DNA from: Poriferisodalis sp965204195
GTDB lineage: Bacteria > Actinomycetota > Acidimicrobiia > Acidimicrobiales > Poriferisodalaceae
DNA: 64,000 bases
Direction: 5' to 3'
NCBI RefSeq assembly: GCF_965204195.1
Contig: NZ_OZ241975.1
Location: 1,736,001-1,800,000, forward strand
Part shown: piece by piece, positions 42,805 through 53,233 of the stretch
Layout: the number at the start of each line of letters is the position of its first letter
Position numbering within the stretch: the first letter of the stretch is position 1
Position numbers and translations under genes: made by a program
The notes under the pieces: model-generated
The model's database searches: none
Seen by the model: the letters and a program-made list of their open reading frames with translations, nothing else
Told to the model about the DNA's origin: nothing

Positions 42805-43557
42805 TCAGCTCGGTTTGTGCGCCTTGCGGGAACCTGCTTCCCAGTCCTCCATCTCGGGTGCTTCCGTGATGGTGCCCAGCACATTCAGCTGCGGGGCTTC
42901 GCGCAACGAACGCTTCAGCTCTGCAAAGCCCGGGAAGCGCGCGAGCTCGATGACGGCATTCCACAGCGGCACGGCCTGTTCGTCGGAGGGAACCCGCGAG
43001 ATCACCGGTCCGAAGAACGACAGGCCGTCGGGCGGCTCGAACGTGATGATCGGCGTGCCGACGTCTCGCCCGGTGCGGCTCAGGGCAAGCTCCGTTTCGG
43101 CTTCGATCTCGGCATCCCACGACTCGTCGTCGACCGTTGCAGCGAAGTCCGTCGGCAGACCGGCAGTAGCCAACGCCTCAGCGGTGTGCGCTGCGGTGCC
43201 GATGCGATCCCGCAGGCCCGAGCCCTTGGGCATCTCCCAGTAATGCTGGCCCATCGCGTCATACAGCGGGCCCATCACGTCACGGCCCAGCTCGGCTCGC
43301 ACCTTGGCAGCCACCCGCAGCATGCGCAGTCCAGCGGTATGGCCCTGCTCGTAGCCGGCCGGAAACTCAGTGGCGTAGTCGCGGTGCTTGTTCAGGATGC
43401 GCAGCGAGATGAAACGCCAGTCCACCGAGTAGCCCGTCTGGGCAACCACCTTCTCGACCCAGCGCGACGTGATCCAGGCAAAGGGGCACACCGGATCCCA
43501 GAAGAACTCAAGATCGGGAGGTGCCTCAGCGCCCTCGGCTCCCCGTGTAGTACTCAT
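42805..43557 (-). CDS. DsbA-like thioredoxin-fold protein (mycothiol-dependent nitroreductase type)
   Basis: 250 residues. The N-terminal active-site motif is FFWDPVCPFAWITSRWV (about 18-34), close to the DPxCPWxW pattern of the mycobacterial Rv2466c mycothiol-dependent nitroreductase and of hydroxychromene carboxylate isomerases. The second Cys of CPxC is Ala here, so a monothiol mechanism is expected. RFISLRILNKHRD and GTPIITFEPPDG are further family marks. It is convergent with the molybdoenzyme gene and ends 8 nt from it. Mycothiol use would agree with an actinobacterial host. Substrate unknown. Confidence 0.8.
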   Translation of the reverse strand: MSTTRGAEGAEAPPDLEFFWDPVCPFAWITSRWVEKVVAQTGYSVDWRFISLRILNKHRDYATEFPAGYEQGHTAGLRMLRVAAKVRAELGRDVMGPLYDAMGQHYWEMPKGSGLRDRIGTAAHTAEALATAGLPTDFAATVDDESWDAEIEAETELALSRTGRDVGTPIITFEPPDGLSFFGPVISRVPSDEQAVPLWNAVIELARFPGFAELKRSLREAPQLNVLGTITEAPEMEDWEAGSRKAHKPS

Positions 43558-43589
43558 GCGCGCATGGCTAGCACATGGGCTGTCCAGAC

Positions 43590-44489
43590 ATGAGTGGTCC
43601 TGACGGTGTCACGCCGGCGCCGGAGATGGTCGAAGTAGCCGAAGGCGTCGAGCTCGCGCTGCATCGGCTGGGCGGCGACGGGCCGCCGTTGCTGTTCGTG
43701 CATGCCACCGGCTTCAACGGCCGAACCTACGGTCCGCTCACCAGCCGCCTGACCGAGCACTTCACTGTGTGGGCACCTGATCTCCGCGCCCACGGCTGGA
43801 GTCCGCCGCCCGCCGAACGCGACTTCCTGTGGACAACGCTGGCGAATGATCTGCTGGGCATCGTCGATCATCTGGGCATCGCTCACAGCGAGTTGGACTG
43901 CGTCGGGCATTCGATCGGCGCCGCGACGCTGCTGCTGGCCGATGCGCAGCGGCCCGGCACCATCCGGCGCATGTATGGCTACGAGCCGGTGGTGTGGCGC
44001 ATCGAAGACCAATTCGGGCCGGGCGAGAACCCGTTGATCGCGCTCACCACGAAGCGCCGGGAAGAATTCGCCTCACGCGGCGAGGCCTTCGAGCGCTTCG
44101 CATCGCGGCCGCCGTTCAGCGGGGTGCGGGCCGATGCGCTGGCGAGCTACCTCGCCAACGGGTTCGAGGATCTGCCTGACGGCTCCGTGCGGTTGCGCTG
44201 CCGTGCCGCAGACGAGGCGGCAACCTACGACGGCGAGTGGGTCTCCACGACGGCTCGTCTCGAGGGCGGCCAGACGCCGGTGGTCATCGGCAAGGGACTC
44301 GAGATGACCTTCGAGGACATCGGGGTTCCCGCACATGAGGCATTGGGAAACTCGCGGCTCATCACCTACCACGGACTGGGGCACTTCGGGCCGTTCGAGG
44401 CGCCCGACGTGATCGCGTCAGACGCATTGGCGACCCTGCTGGGTCAGGAACCGGCGGCCGCGCAGCCGGAGACGAAGTCGGCCAAGTAG
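43590..44489 (+). CDS. Alpha/beta hydrolase
   Basis: 299 residues. Catalytic layout: LLFVHATGFNGRTYGPL (oxyanion), WAPDLRAHGWSPPP, nucleophile elbow CVGHSIGAATLLLAD (Ser about 115) and HGLGHFGPFEAPDV with the catalytic His (about 265). It resembles the hydrolase at 30219-31070 in overall pattern. The ATG at 43590 is preferred, with a second in-frame ATG at 43575. The last 46 bp overlap the 3' end of the convergent hydrolase at 44444, an unusually long tail-to-tail overlap; both C-termini in the overlap are low-complexity Ala-rich. Substrate unknown. Confidence 0.83.
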   Translation: MSGPDGVTPAPEMVEVAEGVELALHRLGGDGPPLLFVHATGFNGRTYGPLTSRLTEHFTVWAPDLRAHGWSPPPAERDFLWTTLANDLLGIVDHLGIAHSELDCVGHSIGAATLLLADAQRPGTIRRMYGYEPVVWRIEDQFGPGENPLIALTTKRREEFASRGEAFERFASRPPFSGVRADALASYLANGFEDLPDGSVRLRCRAADEAATYDGEWVSTTARLEGGQTPVVIGKGLEMTFEDIGVPAHEALGNSRLITYHGLGHFGPFEAPDVIASDALATLLGQEPAAAQPETKSAK

Positions 44490-45298
44490 CCGGCGATGCG
44501 CTCAGGCTGGTCGCGATGGGCGACGTGGCCGCAGTCGGCAAGCAGGTGGCCGGTCGCGTTCGGCGCTGACTGGACGATCGTCGACACCTGCGATTCGGTG
44601 CCGTACTGATCGCCGTCGCCCTGCAGCACCAGGACCGGGCAGTCGATGCGTTCCAGCAGCGGTCGGATGTCCCAGTGGCGAAATCGCGGTGTCAGCCAGA
44701 CGTCTCGCCAGCGCTCGAAGGCGAGACGGGGGTGGTCGTGGTGGCGGGCGAGTCCCGAGATCACCTGCTCGCGCTGGCCGTCGATGGCGCGTATGCCGTC
44801 GATGCAGATGTCCTCGATGAACGAGTGCGGCGCGATGACGGCAACGCCGAGCGGCACCACTGATGCCAAGCCCGCTGCGATCAGCGAGATGGATGCCCCG
44901 TCGCTGTGACCGACGAGAATCGGCCGGCGGGCGCCGAGCTCGTCGAGCACGGCAGGCAGCACCTCGGTGGCCTCGCGTTCCATGAACCCGTCGCTGTAGG
45001 CCTCGGGCAGCGGGTCTGAACGGCCGTAGCCGCCGCGGTCGTAGGCGACAACCTCGAGCCCGCACCGGCGCGCCAATACCTCGGGCAGGTCCCGCCACTG
45101 CGTGATGCTGCCGAGGCCTTCGTGCAGCATCACGATTACCGGGCTGTTCCCGGTGCTGATGTGCCGGCTGTCGGTGCCTCCGGGAGAGATCCGGCGGTAT
45201 GCGATGCCGACCGAGTCAACCTGCAGGCGGCCGTCCACGGTGACTGTGTTGCCTGATTCGATGGCGCTTGCGCCGCTATCGCCTGGTGCAGAGCCCAT
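44444..45298 (-). CDS. Alpha/beta hydrolase in the box operon
   Basis: 284 residues. Elements: VIVMLHEGLGSITQWRDL (oxyanion loop HEGLGS), VVAYDRGGYGRSDP, nucleophile elbow LVGHSDGASISLIA (Ser about 147), acid in VLVLQGDGDQYGT and the catalytic His in LADCGHVAHRDQP. It starts 5 nt after the boxB stop, so it is the third gene of boxC-boxB-hydrolase. Box gene clusters in other bacteria often contain a lactonase-like hydrolase, so removal or repair of a CoA intermediate or lactone is a reasonable role. That is inferred from position. Its end overlaps the hydrolase gene on the other strand by 46 bp. Confidence 0.85.
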   Translation of the reverse strand: MGSAPGDSGASAIESGNTVTVDGRLQVDSVGIAYRRISPGGTDSRHISTGNSPVIVMLHEGLGSITQWRDLPEVLARRCGLEVVAYDRGGYGRSDPLPEAYSDGFMEREATEVLPAVLDELGARRPILVGHSDGASISLIAAGLASVVPLGVAVIAPHSFIEDICIDGIRAIDGQREQVISGLARHHDHPRLAFERWRDVWLTPRFRHWDIRPLLERIDCPVLVLQGDGDQYGTESQVSTIVQSAPNATGHLLADCGHVAHRDQPERIAGYLADFVSGCAAAGS

Positions 45299-45303
45299 GG
45301 CGA

Positions 45304-46719
<1,416 letters not shown>

Positions 46720-46752
46720 GGGCGCTTCCCCTCGTCGCCGCGGAGGCCGAAT

Positions 46753-48480
46753 TTACACACGGTCTGTGGCGTAGTTCGGGCGAGTGCCGGTGCCGTAGCG
46801 GGTCAGCGCGCCGTTCGGGCCGGTGGCGTTCGGGCGGATGAAGATCCAGTTCTGCCAGGCCGACAGCCGGCCGAAGATCTTGGTGGCCATCGTCTCGGGG
46901 CCGCAGAAGCGGTGGTTGGCCTCCATGGCGGTCAGCGCGTCGGGCGAGAAGGCGGCGCGCTCCTCGATCGCCAGTCTCAGATCGTCGTCCCAATCGAGGT
47001 CGTCGGGAGTCGCGGTCGCCAGCCCGACCTCGGCCGCAGCCTGTGCATCGAGGGCGGAACCGACGGTGTCGCGGGCGGCGGCAATGGCTTCGTCATCTCC
47101 CCAGAGTCGAGACTGCAGCCGGGTGAGGCCGTTGGCCATGGGCATCGATCCGAGGCTGATCTCGGTCATGGACAGCGCCGGCAGGTCGGCCTCTGGGCTC
47201 GGGGGTCCGCGCAGTGCTCGCACGGCCATGCCCACGGCATCGTCGGGCCGCTCGTCGACGAATTCGCCCTCCAAGATGTAGGTGCGGTCGGCCGCCAGTG
47301 CCACCTCGGCGAGCACGCCCGCGAAGCACGAGCCGGGCTCGATCCCGGCGATGAGCGTGCGAGCGGTGAGATCAAGCCGCGACAGGGTGCGACGCCAGAG
47401 CAGGGCGGTTTCCCGCTCGGCATGGTTGGCGGGCTCGCACAGCGCCCGGTCGTGGGCGGTGACGCTTGCGCGGCTGCCCTCGGTCAGCAGCACCAGCGTG
47501 CCCAGCTCGGGTTCGTTGAAGCGCAGATGGCACAGCAGCGCATCGAGCTCCCGTGCCGCTCGCAGCGGCCAACGGGGATCGGGGCTTGCGCTGATCAGCA
47601 CCTCGGCACAGGCCCGATCGCGGTCCGGTGCCATAGCGACGAACTCGCCGATCACGCTGCCGTCCGGGGTGGGCGAGATGCCCAGCGGTTCCAGCTCCAC
47701 CGGCTCGCCGTCGGCGCCGGTTTGGGCGGCGCGGCTGTCCTCGGCCAGTGCAGCGGCTCTGACGCTGACGGCTTCGTCGAACGACGTACGCGGTGCCAGC
47801 TCATCCACCAGGCCCCACTCCAGCGCCACCTCGCCCCGCAGGCCCTCGGCTCTGGTGGCGAACACATCGGCGCGGTCGCGTCGCACGTGACGCTTGTCGG
47901 TCAGCCGGGTCAGCCCGCCCGTTCCCGGCAAAACACCCAGCAGTGGCACCTCGGGCAGCGATACGGCGGTGTTCCGGTCATCCACCAGCAAGATGTGATC
48001 GGTCGCCAGCGCCAGTTCGTACCCGCCTCCCGAGCATGCGCCTCCCACCGCAGCGAGGAATCGCAGCCCGCTGCCGGCCGATGCCTCTTCGAGTTCCAGA
48101 CGGGTCTCGTTGGTGAACTTGCACAGGTTCACCTTGTGGGCATGGGTTGCAGCGGCCAGCGCCCGGATATTGGCTCCCGCGCAGAACACCCCCTCGTAGC
48201 CGCTGCCGATCACCACGCAGCCCACCTCGGGGTGCTCGAAGCGGATGCGGCGGACGGCGTCGGCGAACTCCAGCTCGACGCCCATGTCGTAACTGTTCAG
48301 CTTCAGCTCGGCGCCGTCGAAGATGCCACCGTCGGGCTGCACGTGCATCAGCAGCGTGGCGATGGGGCCGTCGACGTGCAGCGTCCAGTGCTTCCACGGA
48401 CGGAGATCGCCGAAGAAGTCGAGGTACACCCCGGTGTCTGCCGGCCGCGTCTGTGCGGTGCTCACACGATGAGTGTGCAT
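46753..48480 (-). CDS. boxC: 2,3-epoxybenzoyl-CoA dihydrolase BoxC
   Basis: 575-residue enzyme with two crotonase-fold halves that opens epoxybenzoyl-CoA by hydrolysis, releasing formate and 3,4-dehydroadipyl-CoA semialdehyde. Marks are the N-terminus YLDFFGDLRPWKHWTLHV, KLNSYDMGVELEFADAV, GVFCAGANIRALA (oxyanion hole, about 115-127) and GACSGGGYELALATD with VSLPEVPLLGVLPGTGGL holding the catalytic glutamates. The C-terminus ends MATKIFGRLSAWQNWIFIRP with TGPNGALTRYGTG. ATG 48480 is used; an in-frame GTG at 48465 is equally possible. It is divergent from the benzoate-CoA ligase-like gene at 48542. Confidence 0.94.
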   Translation of the reverse strand: MHTHRVSTAQTRPADTGVYLDFFGDLRPWKHWTLHVDGPIATLLMHVQPDGGIFDGAELKLNSYDMGVELEFADAVRRIRFEHPEVGCVVIGSGYEGVFCAGANIRALAAATHAHKVNLCKFTNETRLELEEASAGSGLRFLAAVGGACSGGGYELALATDHILLVDDRNTAVSLPEVPLLGVLPGTGGLTRLTDKRHVRRDRADVFATRAEGLRGEVALEWGLVDELAPRTSFDEAVSVRAAALAEDSRAAQTGADGEPVELEPLGISPTPDGSVIGEFVAMAPDRDRACAEVLISASPDPRWPLRAARELDALLCHLRFNEPELGTLVLLTEGSRASVTAHDRALCEPANHAERETALLWRRTLSRLDLTARTLIAGIEPGSCFAGVLAEVALAADRTYILEGEFVDERPDDAVGMAVRALRGPPSPEADLPALSMTEISLGSMPMANGLTRLQSRLWGDDEAIAAARDTVGSALDAQAAAEVGLATATPDDLDWDDDLRLAIEERAAFSPDALTAMEANHRFCGPETMATKIFGRLSAWQNWIFIRPNATGPNGALTRYGTGTRPNYATDRV

Positions 48481-48541
48481 CGTTAGTGTTCGCTTCGACA
48501 CCCACGTGTCGAGAATGCGCCGACCAGACGAGGAGGACAGC

Positions 48542-50038
48542 GTGAGCGCGAATGCCGTGCACCGATTCGTCATCGAACCGGCAGAGGCAAGTCCTGACGC
48601 CACAGCGATCGTCGATGCTGCAAGCGGGCAGCACACGAGCAGGGCCGAGATGGTGGCGGGTGCGAAGGCGGCTGCGGCAGGGCTCGCCGAGCGCGGCGTG
48701 CAGCCCGAGCAGCGGGTGATGATGTGCGCGGCCGACACGCCCGCGTTCCTGTGGTGGTTCTGGGGCGCGATGTGGATCGGCGCTGTCCCGGTGCCGGTCT
48801 CCACCATGGTCCGCCGGCACGATTACGAGTTCCTGCTGCACGACAGCCGCGCTGTCGGACTGGTGTATTCGCCCCCGTTCGCCCCTGAGGTGTTGCCTGC
48901 AGCCGACGGCCAGCCGTTCCTGCGCTGGACGCTCGACGATTCCGACGAGGGACTGCTGGGCGACCCCAGTGCGGCTCCGGAGCCCTTCGCTGCCGTCGAC
49001 GATGACGTCGCGTTCTGGCTCTACACCTCGGGCACCACCGGGCAGCCCAAGGGCGCCATGCACCGCCACATCGACATGTCGGTCTGCACCGACAGCTACG
49101 CCCGTGGCGTCCTTGACATGGGGCCCGACGACGTCGTCTATTCGGTGCCCAAGCTGTTCTTCGCCTACGGGCTGGGCAACTCTGGCTATTTCTCGTCAGG
49201 CACCGGTGCGACAGCCGTGCTGAACGCCGACCGGCCCGAGCCGGCGGCGGTCGCCGAGCACGTTCGCACCCACCGGCCCACGCTGTTCTTCAGCGTGCCC
49301 ACGAACTACGCGCAGCTGCTGGCCGCGGATCTTCCCGACGACACGTTCTCGTCGGTGCGGCAAGGCATCTCGGGCGGCGAGCCGCTGCCTCCGGAGATTC
49401 ACCGGCGCTTCGCCGAGCGATTCGGAGTGGAGATTCTCGACGGCATCGGCACCACCGAGCTGGCCCACATCGCCATCTCCAACCGGCCGGGCGCGTCGGT
49501 GCCCGGCACGACGGGCACGCCGCTGGATGGCTATGAGGTGTCGCTGCGCGATGAGCACGGCAACGAGGTGGCCGATGGCGATCCGGGCGCGCTGCACGTA
49601 GCGGGCGGCTCGGTGATGACCGGCTACTGGAATCGCACGGAGCGCACCCGCGCGGCGCTGCAAGGACGCTTCCTGGCCACCGGCGACACCTACATGCGCA
49701 ACCCCGACGGCACCTATACCTACATGGGGCGTTCCGACGACATGCTGAAGGTGGGAGGCATCTGGGTGTCGCCGATCGAGGTCGAAGGCTGCATTCTGGA
49801 GCTGGATGATGTGGTGCTCGCTGCTGTGGTCGGCGGCGTTGATGACGCCGGGCTGACCAAGCCGCACGCGTTCGTGGTTCCCACCGAGGGCGCGGATCGC
49901 GACACGCTGCCCGAGCGCGTGCAAGCCCACGTGCGGGAGCGGCTTGCGGCGTACAAGTACCCGCGGTGGGTGGATGTGGTGGAGGAGCTGCCGCTGACCG
50001 CCACCGGCAAGGTCAAGCGCTACCTGCTCCGCGACTAG
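48542..50038 (+). CDS. Benzoate-CoA ligase family protein
   Basis: 498-residue adenylate-forming ligase. The P-loop is LYTSGTTGQPKGAMHRH (about 160-176), followed by VPKLFFAYGLGN (typical of benzoate-CoA ligases), GISGGEPLPPEI, the GTTELAHIAISN signature, the hinge region TGDTYMRNPDGTYTYMGRSDDMLKVGG and the catalytic lysine in LPLTATGKVKRYLL near the C-terminus. It converts benzoate (or a related aromatic acid), ATP and CoA to the CoA thioester, feeding BoxB. AGGAGG lies 5 nt before the GTG. It is divergent from boxC with about 60 bp between the starts, so the two arms probably share one regulated promoter region. Confidence 0.92.
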   Translation: MSANAVHRFVIEPAEASPDATAIVDAASGQHTSRAEMVAGAKAAAAGLAERGVQPEQRVMMCAADTPAFLWWFWGAMWIGAVPVPVSTMVRRHDYEFLLHDSRAVGLVYSPPFAPEVLPAADGQPFLRWTLDDSDEGLLGDPSAAPEPFAAVDDDVAFWLYTSGTTGQPKGAMHRHIDMSVCTDSYARGVLDMGPDDVVYSVPKLFFAYGLGNSGYFSSGTGATAVLNADRPEPAAVAEHVRTHRPTLFFSVPTNYAQLLAADLPDDTFSSVRQGISGGEPLPPEIHRRFAERFGVEILDGIGTTELAHIAISNRPGASVPGTTGTPLDGYEVSLRDEHGNEVADGDPGALHVAGGSVMTGYWNRTERTRAALQGRFLATGDTYMRNPDGTYTYMGRSDDMLKVGGIWVSPIEVEGCILELDDVVLAAVVGGVDDAGLTKPHAFVVPTEGADRDTLPERVQAHVRERLAAYKYPRWVDVVEELPLTATGKVKRYLLRD

Positions 50039-50058
50039 CTAGGTGCGCCCGCTGCGAA

Positions 50059-50122
50059 GGCGGCAGGACCCTCTGCGACCAGCGATCCAGCAGGTTGCAA
50101 CGTGGCAGAGTCCCCTGCCGCC
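50059..50122. terminator. Imperfect hairpin between convergent genes
   Basis: Arms 50059-50076 (GGCGGCAGG-ACC-CTCTGC) and 50105-50122 are complementary except for a 3-nt internal mismatch, with a 28-nt loop. It lies between the ligase stop and the esterase stop and can serve both directions. Confidence 0.5.
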
Positions 50123-50142
50123 TCCGCGGCTAGGGCATCCGT

Positions 50143-51699
50143 TCAGCCCCAAGCGCGTGTGACAGCGCGGGGGAGTTCTTCGATCCACTGGATGAGGTCG
50201 TGGCCGCAGACACGCTCGGTCCAGTCGTGCGGCGATTTGGCGAAGTGCAGCCACGCCGCCCACGCCTCGGTGGCCTGATGGAAGCCGCCCTCGAGCGTGC
50301 CAGCACAGAGATGCACGAACGGCGCCTCGGCGGCATTCCAGTTCATCTGCTCGTTCGGCGGCATGCCGGTGGAGTACGCCATGGCGTGCCCGTACTTGTC
50401 GCGGTGCATGTGTCCGACCGCCAAGGCGTGGCCGCCGCCGTCGGATGCGCCGAACACGCCCCGCTGGCTGCGGTCGTCGGAGACACCGAATGACTGCTCA
50501 GCCCAGGCCGACAGCTCTTCCACGAAGAAACGCTGGTGACGGTCGAAGCGATCGTTGTCGAAGCCCGGCAGGTATTCCATGGCCCGCTCGTTCCCGTAGC
50601 CGCCCATCGGCGCGGAGTGGGCTGCGACCAGCACGAAGCGGGGAACCGTCTCGTTGGTGATACCGGCGTCGAGTCGCCGGATGTAAGGGCCGATCATGCC
50701 GCCGTCGGTGGCATACAGCACCGGCAATCGCTCGGCGGGGGAGTGATTGGGCGGCAGGTACACGGTGATCGTGCGCTTGGTGCGCAGCGAGGTGCTGTCG
50801 AGCGTGTGCGCCTGGGTAACACCGCGCAGCTCGTCGTCGGGGTGAGACGGGAGCTCGGCAGGCGCATCCGGGCCCCGGAAACGGTGCGGGACCGGGCCTC
50901 GCTGGCCGCCCAGCAGGCCTCCGCCGGCGTCGAGCGGCCAGAAGCCGTAGCCGATGACGGCCTCGCTGAGCCGCTCGATGCGCACGCTGAGCGCCCACAG
51001 ATCGCCGTCGCCGACGCCAGCGTTGCTGCTGCCATTGCCGTCTCCGGCACCGACTCGCCACATGGGCAATTCGATAACGGGACCGGGCAGCAGGCCGACA
51101 TCGTCACTGCGGCATGCGAAGGTCAGCTCGTCGCCGTCGGCCCAGCAGCCTTCGGGGTGGGCGGCGAGCTGTGCAGTCAGGAATTCGGGAGAGGGGTCGC
51201 GCCACACACGGCACATGCGCTGACCCGGCGGCAGGCCGCCGTCAGCGGCACGTTCGCGGGCGAGCTCCCGGTTGCGCCGGTCGATCTCGGTACGCCGTTG
51301 GTCGAGGGTGGGCAGCCCCATCCGCTCTCGGGAGTCGTCGTCGACGCTGCCGTCGACCGGTGCCAGCACCAAGTCGCCCAGGTGGGTCGTGACCACGGTC
51401 CCGAATTGCTGGGGCCTGCCGCTCAGCAGGCTCATCTTGTCGGCGCATTCGGCGAAGACGGCGCCGGCGCCCGGCACGCCGTCGCGGTGGGCGCGGGCAG
51501 CCAGCTCACCGGCGATGGAGAACATCTGCGGGCCGCCGTGGACGCTCAGCGCCCGGGCAGCTCGAAGGGCATTCGCTCCTTGGGCCTGCTGCAGTTCCGG
51601 TGTGCGGGCCAGGAGCTGCACGAGCATGGGCACCTCGGCTGGCTCGGCCATCTCGATGCGGGCCAGCAGGTCGCCCACTTCGTCGCCGCTGCTGTTCAT
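50143..51699 (-). CDS. Esterase (enterochelin esterase-like) with N-terminal DUF6624-like region
   Basis: 518 residues in two parts. Residues about 90-150 (QQFGTVVTTHLGDLVLAPVDG ... RERMGLPTLDQRR, quoted in pieces) resemble DUF6624, which carries a yGT ... vGLptl pattern. The C-terminal half (about 290-518) is a Fes/esterase D-type alpha/beta hydrolase: ITVYLPPNHSP, LPVLYATDGGMIG, nucleophile GVFGASDGGGHALAV (Ser about 425) and a final His in ERVCGHDLIQWIEEL. The middle holds a Gly/Asn-rich spacer. No signal peptide is visible, so it should be cytoplasmic. Start ATG 51699 with GGAG 6 nt upstream. The substrate is unknown; siderophore or peptide esters are possible. Confidence 0.75.
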   Translation of the reverse strand: MNSSGDEVGDLLARIEMAEPAEVPMLVQLLARTPELQQAQGANALRAARALSVHGGPQMFSIAGELAARAHRDGVPGAGAVFAECADKMSLLSGRPQQFGTVVTTHLGDLVLAPVDGSVDDDSRERMGLPTLDQRRTEIDRRNRELARERAADGGLPPGQRMCRVWRDPSPEFLTAQLAAHPEGCWADGDELTFACRSDDVGLLPGPVIELPMWRVGAGDGNGSSNAGVGDGDLWALSVRIERLSEAVIGYGFWPLDAGGGLLGGQRGPVPHRFRGPDAPAELPSHPDDELRGVTQAHTLDSTSLRTKRTITVYLPPNHSPAERLPVLYATDGGMIGPYIRRLDAGITNETVPRFVLVAAHSAPMGGYGNERAMEYLPGFDNDRFDRHQRFFVEELSAWAEQSFGVSDDRSQRGVFGASDGGGHALAVGHMHRDKYGHAMAYSTGMPPNEQMNWNAAEAPFVHLCAGTLEGGFHQATEAWAAWLHFAKSPHDWTERVCGHDLIQWIEELPRAVTRAWG

Positions 51700-51836
51700 T
51701 CCGCGCTCCGAGTTCCGTATCGTGCCTGATCGCGCTGCGAGGCTACTGTCGGCGCCTGAACCGCTGCCGGGGCCGCCGGCACCGGCGCCATACGCGGGTG
51801 CACTCCGGTGTACCCGCCTGAGACAGAGGAATCCCG

Positions 51837-52619
51837 GTGAGCGAAGAACCCCTGGTTTTGGTCGAACAGCGCGGCTACGTGCAGATCCTCACGCTGAACC
51901 GCCCGGATGCGATGAACGCTTTCAACATGGCGCTCTCAGAAGCGCTCGGCGAGGCACTTGACGAGCTCGATGCCAATCCCGATGTGCGTGTCGGCGTGAT
52001 CACCGGCGCCGGGCGGGGATTCAGCGCAGGCATGGATCTCAAGGCATTCGTCAGCGGCGGCGGGATCGATGCGATGCCGAACCCGGCCGGCCGCGGCTTC
52101 GGGGGCATCGCCGAACGCAGCGCGGCCAAGCCGCTCATTGCCGCGGTAGAGCGCTTCGCCCTGGCGGGAGGGCTGGAAGTGGCGCTGTCGTGCGATCTGA
52201 TCGTGGCGTCGGAAGGCACCATGCTCGGCATTCCCGAGGTAGGTGTCGGGCTGTTCGCAGGTGCCGGCGCGCTGCTGCGCCTGCCGCGCCAGCTTCCCTA
52301 CAGCCTGGCCATGGAGATGGCGCTGACCGCCGAGCCGATCACCGCCGAAGTGGCGCAGCAGCACGGCATGGTGAACCGGGTGTGCCCGAAGGGCGAGGCA
52401 GTGAACGTGGCTGTCGAGCTCGGCGAGCGCATCGCCCGCAATGCGCCGAAGGGCGTGCGTGCCTCCAAGGCGCTGATCCGCAATGTGCTGGGCGTGTCCG
52501 AAGACGACTTCTGGGCATTCCAGCAGCCCGCACTCGAGGATGTCTTTGCGTCGTCGGATGCCATCGAGGGCGCGACCGCCTTTGCCGAGCGGCGCGACCC
52601 GAACTGGGAGGACCGCTGA
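51837..52619 (+). CDS. Enoyl-CoA hydratase/isomerase (crotonase) family protein
   Basis: 260 residues. Crotonase marks: LNRPDAMNAFNMALSEAL (about 19-36), the oxyanion-hole stretch GAGRGFSAGMDLKAF (about 60-74), RFALAGGLEVALSCDL with the first catalytic Glu (about 115) and GIPEVGVGLFAGAGALLRLP with the second (about 135). Both acids are present, so hydratase activity is plausible. GTG start with AGAGGA 6-7 nt upstream. The next gene, a methyltransferase, begins within its stop codon (CTGA). It may serve general beta-oxidation or the lower box pathway. Confidence 0.9.
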   Translation: MSEEPLVLVEQRGYVQILTLNRPDAMNAFNMALSEALGEALDELDANPDVRVGVITGAGRGFSAGMDLKAFVSGGGIDAMPNPAGRGFGGIAERSAAKPLIAAVERFALAGGLEVALSCDLIVASEGTMLGIPEVGVGLFAGAGALLRLPRQLPYSLAMEMALTAEPITAEVAQQHGMVNRVCPKGEAVNVAVELGERIARNAPKGVRASKALIRNVLGVSEDDFWAFQQPALEDVFASSDAIEGATAFAERRDPNWEDR

Positions 52620-53230
52620 GCCGTTGGGCTGAACGAGGCGACATACCCCGCGGCGCCGACTACGACGACCGCTGGGCCCGCAAGGCGGCGCGTGGCGAAT
52701 CGATTCACGGCGAAGCCGACTTGGTCGATTCGCTGCTGCCGCGAGGCGGCAGCGTGCTTGATGCAGGGTGCGGCACCGGCCGGGTCGCCATCGAGCTGGC
52801 CCGGCGCGGCCACCACGTCGTTGGCGTCGACTTGGACCCCGCCATGCTCGACCTCGCACGCAACAAGGCGCCCGAACTTGCGTGGATCCAGGGCGACCTG
52901 GCCAGCACCGTCATATCGAGGGATTCCGGCATTTCGGGCGACACCGGCGAGCGGCGGCTGTTCGACGCTGCGGTGGCCGCGGGCAACGTGATGATCTTCC
53001 TCGAACGCGGCACCGAGGCCGCGGTGGTGACCAACATCGCTTCGCACCTGCGACCCGGGGGTGTGCTCGTGGCGGGCTTCCAGCTCAGCGACGGCTACCT
53101 GGCGCTGCACGTGTACGACGCACTTGCCGAACGCAATGGGTTGGAGCTTGAGGCCCGCTACTCAACGTGGGAAGGCGCCCCGTTCGACGGCGGCGACTAC
53201 GCGGTGTCGGTCCACCGCCTCACAGGCTGA
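52616..53230 (+). CDS. Class I SAM-dependent methyltransferase, apparent CTG start
   Basis: About 204 residues. Motif I is SVLDAGCGTGRVAIELARRG (about 42-61), followed by the acidic VVGVDLDPAMLDLAR and AWIQGDL, a standard class I fold; DAAVAAGNVMIFLERG and LRPGGVLVAGFQ are motifs IV and VI. No ATG, GTG or TTG occurs in frame at a sensible position; the best start is CTG at 52616, which overlaps the crotonase stop as CTGA and has GGGAGG 4-5 nt upstream. The frame is open further upstream inside the crotonase gene, so an earlier start is not excluded. Substrate unknown. Confidence 0.8.
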   Translation: MSRWAERGDIPRGADYDDRWARKAARGESIHGEADLVDSLLPRGGSVLDAGCGTGRVAIELARRGHHVVGVDLDPAMLDLARNKAPELAWIQGDLASTVISRDSGISGDTGERRLFDAAVAAGNVMIFLERGTEAAVVTNIASHLRPGGVLVAGFQLSDGYLALHVYDALAERNGLELEARYSTWEGAPFDGGDYAVSVHRLTG

Positions 53231-53233
53231 CGC

